Assembly (NCBI GenBank): GCA_020216845.1
Contig: JAIWNK010000140.1
Span: 1 to 10,000, forward strand
Direction: 5' to 3'
From: Anaerolinea sp.
GTDB lineage: Bacteria > Chloroflexota > Anaerolineae > Anaerolineales > Anaerolineaceae
DNA: 10,000 nt
Shown: piece after piece, positions 7,257-10,000 of the stretch
Numbering within the stretch: the first letter of the stretch is position 1
How the letters are laid out: every line of letters starts with the position of its first letter
The notes under the pieces: model-generated
What the model was told of the DNA's origin: nothing
Database searches by the model: none
Seen by the model: only the letters and a program-made list of their open reading frames with translations
Program-made: the position numbers and the translations under genes

Positions 7257-7745
7257 CTATTCTGGGTCTTTCATCACCGGCACCGCCCGGTCAAACAGGC
7301 CCGGCTCGGTCACCTGTGGGGTTGGTTTCCCGCCCTCTGGGACAGGCTCAATCAACATCTCTTTGGTGTAAATGGAAGCAGAACGCTCCGTGAACGCCAG
7401 TTCATAATCATGCCCCAGCACAATCGCCTCGGTGGGACAGGCATCTTCGCAAAAGCCACAGTAAATGCACCGCATCAGGTTGATTTCATACGTGCTGGCA
7501 TAACGCTCGCCGGGGGAATAGCGTTCAGCATCCGTGTTTTGTGCCGCCTCAACAAAGATTGCATCCGCCGGACAAGCCGCCGCACACAAAGCACAGCCAA
7601 TGCACTTCTCCAGGCCATTGTCATACCGCTTGAGCACATGGCGGCCCTTGAAGCGCTGCCGCACAGGGCGTTTTTGCTCCGGATATTGAATCGTCACCGG
7701 CTTATCGAACATCTCACGAAACGTCGTCAACAGACCCTTAAGCAT
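7257..7745 (-). CDS. nuoI: NADH-quinone oxidoreductase subunit I (NuoI), 2x[4Fe-4S]
   Basis: This ferredoxin-like subunit carries clusters N6a and N6b and passes electrons from NuoG towards N2 and quinone at the foot of the peripheral arm. The 162-residue product has an N-terminal amphipathic helix (MLKGLLTTFREMF) and two complete CxxCxxCxxxCP motifs: CIGCALCAAACP (C48, C51, C54, C58) and CIYCGFCEDACP (C93, C96, C99, C103). Between them is the characteristic DAERYSPGERYASTYEINLMR stretch. The C-terminal tail of about 35 residues is Pro-rich and probably packs on neighbouring subunits. The frame stays open upstream to 7835 inside nuoH, but GGAGG at 7754-7750, 4 nt before the ATG at 7745, fixes the start. 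It lies 14 bp after nuoH. Confidence 0.97.
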   Translation of the reverse strand: MLKGLLTTFREMFDKPVTIQYPEQKRPVRQRFKGRHVLKRYDNGLEKCIGCALCAAACPADAIFVEAAQNTDAERYSPGERYASTYEINLMRCIYCGFCEDACPTEAIVLGHDYELAFTERSASIYTKEMLIEPVPEGGKPTPQVTEPGLFDRAVPVMKDPE

Positions 7746-7759
7746 TGCGCCTCCTTTTT

Positions 7760-8764
7760 CTATGCACTGGTCAGCACAAGCACCACTGCCGTCACCATCA
7801 CATTCAACAGCGAAACCGGCAAAAGCACCTTCCAACCCAGCGCCATCAGCTTATCATAGCGAATGCGCGGCAAGGTCGCGCGCACCCAAATCATCACGAA
7901 CAACCAAACAAACACCTTGGCGAACAGCCACACCGGCCCAAGCCAGGGCAATTGCGCCACAAACGGCCCCTGATAGCCACCCAAGAAAAGCGATGCGCCA
8001 ATCATTGCCACCGCAATCATTTTGATGTATTCCGCCATGAAAAACAGAGCGAACTTCATGCCCGAATATTCGGTGTGATAACCAGCGGTCAGCTCCTGCT
8101 CAGCCTCGGGCATATCAAACGGTGCCCGGTTGACCTCGGCCAGGCTGGCAACAAAGTAAATGAGAAAACCCGCAGGCTGAATGAACACGTACCACAGCCC
8201 CTGCTGCGCTGCAACAATGTCGCTCATGCTCAACGATCCCGCCAACATCACCGGCCCAATGAAAGCCAGCCCCAGCGCCAGCTCATAGCTAACCATCTGT
8301 GCCGTTGCGCGCAACCCGCCCATCGCCGCATACTTGTTGTTCGAAGACCAGCCCGCCAGCGTGATGCCGTACACTGAAATCGAGGTAACTGCCATGATGT
8401 ACAACACCGCCACATTGATATCGGTGATGCGCAGTGCAATCTCACGCCCACCGATCGTCACACTCGTGCCCCAGGGGATCACCGCTGTGACAATCAGAGC
8501 CGGAATGACCGTGATAATCGGCGCAAGGACGAAAATGCGCTTATCCGCCCCCGCAGGAATGAGCTCCTCTTTGAAGATCAGCTTAATCCCATCCGCCACC
8601 GGCTGCAACAACCCAAACGGGCCAGCCCGGTTGGGGCCAATGCGTGCCTGCATACGCGCCAACACCTTGCGCTCCAGCAAAGTTGTGTAAGCAAACCCAC
8701 CGGTCATCACCAGAATCAGGATGATGCCCTTAATCAGCCATTCCCAAAATAAAGCAGCCGTCAT
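7760..8764 (-). CDS. nuoH: NADH-quinone oxidoreductase subunit H (NuoH)
   Basis: This membrane subunit joins the peripheral arm to the membrane arm and helps form the quinone-binding chamber and the entrance to the proton-coupling path. The 334-residue product has 8 or 9 helices and all family signatures: LLERKVLARMQARIGPNRAG and GLLQPVADGIKLIFKE near the N-terminus, AEVNRAPFDMPEAEQELTAG with YHTEYSGMKFALFFMAEY in the middle, and WVRATLPRIRYDKLM near the end. The ATG at 8764 overlaps the TGA of the upstream endonuclease gene as ATGA. Its SD, AAGGAG at 8775-8770 (5 nt spacing), is part of the endonuclease coding sequence. The usual upstream neighbour, nuoG or another peripheral-arm gene, is absent from this position. 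Confidence 0.98.
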   Translation of the reverse strand: MTAALFWEWLIKGIILILVMTGGFAYTTLLERKVLARMQARIGPNRAGPFGLLQPVADGIKLIFKEELIPAGADKRIFVLAPIITVIPALIVTAVIPWGTSVTIGGREIALRITDINVAVLYIMAVTSISVYGITLAGWSSNNKYAAMGGLRATAQMVSYELALGLAFIGPVMLAGSLSMSDIVAAQQGLWYVFIQPAGFLIYFVASLAEVNRAPFDMPEAEQELTAGYHTEYSGMKFALFFMAEYIKMIAVAMIGASLFLGGYQGPFVAQLPWLGPVWLFAKVFVWLFVMIWVRATLPRIRYDKLMALGWKVLLPVSLLNVMVTAVVLVLTSA

Positions 8765-9705
8765 AGTTTCTCCTTAAACCAATACCGTTTTGGGACATAT
8801 TGCAACACGATATCTTCTAAGACTTCTAAATTGTGTAAGTTAATAAAATAATGACAATGCTCCACCAAACGTTGAAAATCTCGCTTTCTTGCCAGCCAAC
8901 CGCCTCCATCAACAAAATTAATAAAAACGCGCTTCTCTCCATAGCGGCTATTACTCCGTTCTACGCGTTCATAAGCCGCAAGCATATCGCGCGCTTTGGT
9001 AGATTGCCCACTGCTAGTTGTCTCCTGAAAAGAGCTCATCACAATTACCCAAGGATCATCTAAGCTTGGAATGGCAAAATCTATATTAGTGTCTACCATG
9101 CGGGATTTTCCTTTCTGATACGGAATGCCATAACGCAGCGTTACACCCTTGAGAACCTCCTCAATCCTAGCCTCAATTCGATATCCCTTAAGTCCAGCGT
9201 AAGTACCTATCAAAGATTTTTTATAACGCACCTGTCTAGCAATTGCCGAACTGGTACAAATTTCGGAGTAGTTCAGCATTTCCAAATAATAACGCGGAAT
9301 ATAAGCCTGCAAAGTAACATCGTGTTTGCCACTTAACAACAGACGAGCAATTATCTGGGCGAATTGAGCATCGCGCCGTAATTGTGTCTTGATGCGGTCA
9401 ATCCCCCACTCTACATCAAATTCTCCTTCCACCCAACCAATTCGGCGCAATAAAGTCACAATACGCAAGAACTTTTCTTCCGAAAGCTCAATATCTTTTA
9501 GAACAACATCCAATCCCAATTGATTTTGCACCAAGAAACTCTGTAATGTTTCAACACTTAACCCCAATGAAGATTGAGCATCCAGCCAATTTCCAACGGC
9601 CAACAAAGCCGCTACTTGAGCATCGATCTCCTCCTCCAAAGATTCATCAACCAAGAAAACCGTTGTTGTTTGCCAAGCTTGTTGAAATGATAGTTTAGGA
9701 ATCAT
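8761..9705 (-). CDS. Probable type II restriction endonuclease, DpnII/MboI-like
   Basis: A 314-residue soluble protein, presumably cutting unmodified DNA. The N-terminal half (about 1-180) is helical and unassigned. The C-terminal half resembles the DpnII/MboI PD-(D/E)XK core: ID (D209) in NIDFAIP, a buried strand VIVMSSF (220-226), TTSSGQSTKAR (229-239), VFINFVDGGGW (260-270), comparable to the VWITDGQGW of MboI, and a final INLHNLEVLEDI like the NLYTL region. At the place where the family normally carries the catalytic Glu there is Met or Val, so activity is uncertain. GGAG (9716-9713) 7 nt before the ATG at 9705 fixes the start; an ATG at 9786 would overlap the methyltransferase too far. 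It overlaps that gene by 11 bp and nuoH by 4 bp. Base composition is AT-richer than nuo, which suggests acquisition. The family assignment is from memory of motifs, so moderate. Confidence 0.7.
   Translation of the reverse strand: MIPKLSFQQAWQTTTVFLVDESLEEEIDAQVAALLAVGNWLDAQSSLGLSVETLQSFLVQNQLGLDVVLKDIELSEEKFLRIVTLLRRIGWVEGEFDVEWGIDRIKTQLRRDAQFAQIIARLLLSGKHDVTLQAYIPRYYLEMLNYSEICTSSAIARQVRYKKSLIGTYAGLKGYRIEARIEEVLKGVTLRYGIPYQKGKSRMVDTNIDFAIPSLDDPWVIVMSSFQETTSSGQSTKARDMLAAYERVERSNSRYGEKRVFINFVDGGGWLARKRDFQRLVEHCHYFINLHNLEVLEDIVLQYVPKRYWFKEKL
8770..8775 (-). promoter_or_regulatory. nuoH ribosome binding site inside the endonuclease 3' end
   Basis: AAGGAG on the minus strand encodes the Lys-Glu of the endonuclease C-terminus (KEKL) and stands 5 nt before the nuoH ATG. 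The endonuclease stop and nuoH start overlap as ATGA, an arrangement typical of translational coupling by terminating ribosomes. Confidence 0.7.
8830..8857 (-). promoter_or_regulatory. Weak candidate internal promoter upstream of nuoH
   Basis: On the minus strand TTGTCA (8857-8852) and CACAAT (8835-8830) are separated by 16 bp, about 65 bp upstream of nuoH and inside the endonuclease gene. The -35 is good, but the -10 matches only four of six positions. In AT-rich coding sequence such matches arise easily by chance. It is listed because nuoH-nuoN may need a transcription source close to the inserted cassette. Confidence 0.2.
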
Positions 9706-10000
9706 GTCGAATCTCCAGTTTTGCGGCTTTAAGGGCCTTTCCCCAATTAGGAAACACTTCTTGAAACGCTTGCAAATCATATGCACTTAATCGCTCCACA
9801 TCCTGTGGGGTTGGCAAACGGCCCAATTCCTGCGCTATTCGTCTTAAATCTTCCTGCAATGCTCGCTTAGAATAAATTGAGCGTGGACGAGGCAAAGAAT
9901 GACGCTCAACATAGCCCTGTTTTTGCACATCTATCAGCTTTTTGCGCATAATTTCAACATATTGAGCGTCCAAATCAATGGCCACATAGCGTCGTCCCAA
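9695..10000 (-). CDS. DNA methyltransferase, C-terminal part (cut by window edge), with HNH-repeat-like tail
   Basis: Only the last 101 codons are visible; the gene continues beyond position 10000, and the first codon seen (TTG) is an internal Leu, not a start. The fragment begins LGRRYVAIDLDAQYVEIMRKK, the stretch that follows the SAM-binding FxGxG motif at the C-terminal end of permuted (beta-type) N6-adenine or N4-cytosine methyltransferases. After a basic linker, residues 47-96 (ALQEDLRRIAQELGRLPTP, then FPNWGKALKAAKLE) resemble the homing-endonuclease-associated (HNH) repeat, a small DNA-binding module. The gene ends in TAA at 9697-9695 and overlaps the endonuclease start by 11 bp, the close M-then-R arrangement of a restriction-modification system. 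Its role would be to protect host DNA at the recognition site. The exact specificity cannot be read from this part. Confidence 0.8.
   Translation of the reverse strand: MGRRYVAIDLDAQYVEIMRKKLIDVQKQGYVERHSLPRPRSIYSKRALQEDLRRIAQELGRLPTPQDVERLSAYDLQAFQEVFPNWGKALKAAKLEIRHDS
9713..9716 (-). promoter_or_regulatory. Ribosome binding site deciding the endonuclease start
   Basis: GGAG on the minus strand, within the last codons of the methyltransferase gene, lies 7 nt upstream of the ATG at 9705. It supports a start giving MIPKLSFQQAW rather than the in-frame ATG at 9786, and implies that endonuclease translation depends on ribosomes reading through the methyltransferase end. Confidence 0.55.

Noticed and set aside
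7746..7835. nuoI extended upstream to 7835 inside nuoH
   Set aside because: The extra 30 residues are Gly/Ala/Cys-rich shadow sequence. The NuoI family begins with the amphipathic helix MLKGLLTTFREMF, and a strong SD precedes that ATG.
8761..9786. Longer endonuclease form starting at the ATG at 9786
   Set aside because: It would overlap the methyltransferase gene by about 90 bp. The added segment (MHMICKRFKKCF...) reads like an off-frame product, and the ATG at 9705 has a properly spaced GGAG.
1..10000. CRISPR array, insertion sequence or riboswitch
   Set aside because: No regularly spaced repeats, transposase-like proteins, terminal inverted repeats or recognised aptamer motifs were seen. 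Gene spacing in the operon leaves almost no room for leaders.

Overview
The window is a bacterial chromosome segment in which every gene lies on the minus strand, so it is best read from right to left. Its core is the membrane arm of respiratory complex I (proton-pumping NADH:quinone oxidoreductase): nuoH, nuoI, nuoJ, nuoK, nuoL, nuoM and nuoN, in the standard order. The genes are 8-14 bp apart or nearly touching, and each has its own Shine-Dalgarno sequence. All seven look intact and keep the expected ionisable residues and iron-sulfur cysteines. The organism is probably a GC-rich member of Chloroflexota (Anaerolineae-like) or a relative. This is only an inference from the style of the NuoI and NuoH proteins and the Chloroflexota/Actinobacteria-type operon; no marker gene settles it.

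Right end (about 8761-10000): an AT-richer cassette sits directly upstream of nuoH, where nuoG would be expected in a canonical operon. It holds the C-terminal end of a DNA methyltransferase, cut by the window edge, with an extra tail resembling the homing-endonuclease-associated (HNH) repeat. This is followed, with an 11-bp overlap, by a 314-residue protein that looks like a DpnII/MboI-type restriction endonuclease. The endonuclease stop codon overlaps the nuoH start codon (ATGA), and its last codons carry the nuoH ribosome binding site. A probable restriction-modification system is therefore physically, and probably translationally, fused to the complex I operon. This is the most interesting part of the window.

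Centre (1514-8764): nuoH to nuoN. NuoH with NuoI joins the peripheral and membrane arms; NuoJ and NuoK form the first part of the proton path; NuoL, NuoM and NuoN are the three antiporter-like pumps.

Left end (1-1500): a polytopic membrane protein of unknown function (DUF4153-like) follows nuoN immediately. Next come a likely promoter and a tRNA-Arg(UCG) gene. Just beyond the tRNA, its 3' part is repeated (29 bp exact plus 11 bp exact, split by 19 bp). This could be an integration-site remnant or a tRNA-derived element able to fold as a minihelix. There is no stretch of 300 bases or more without a gene.
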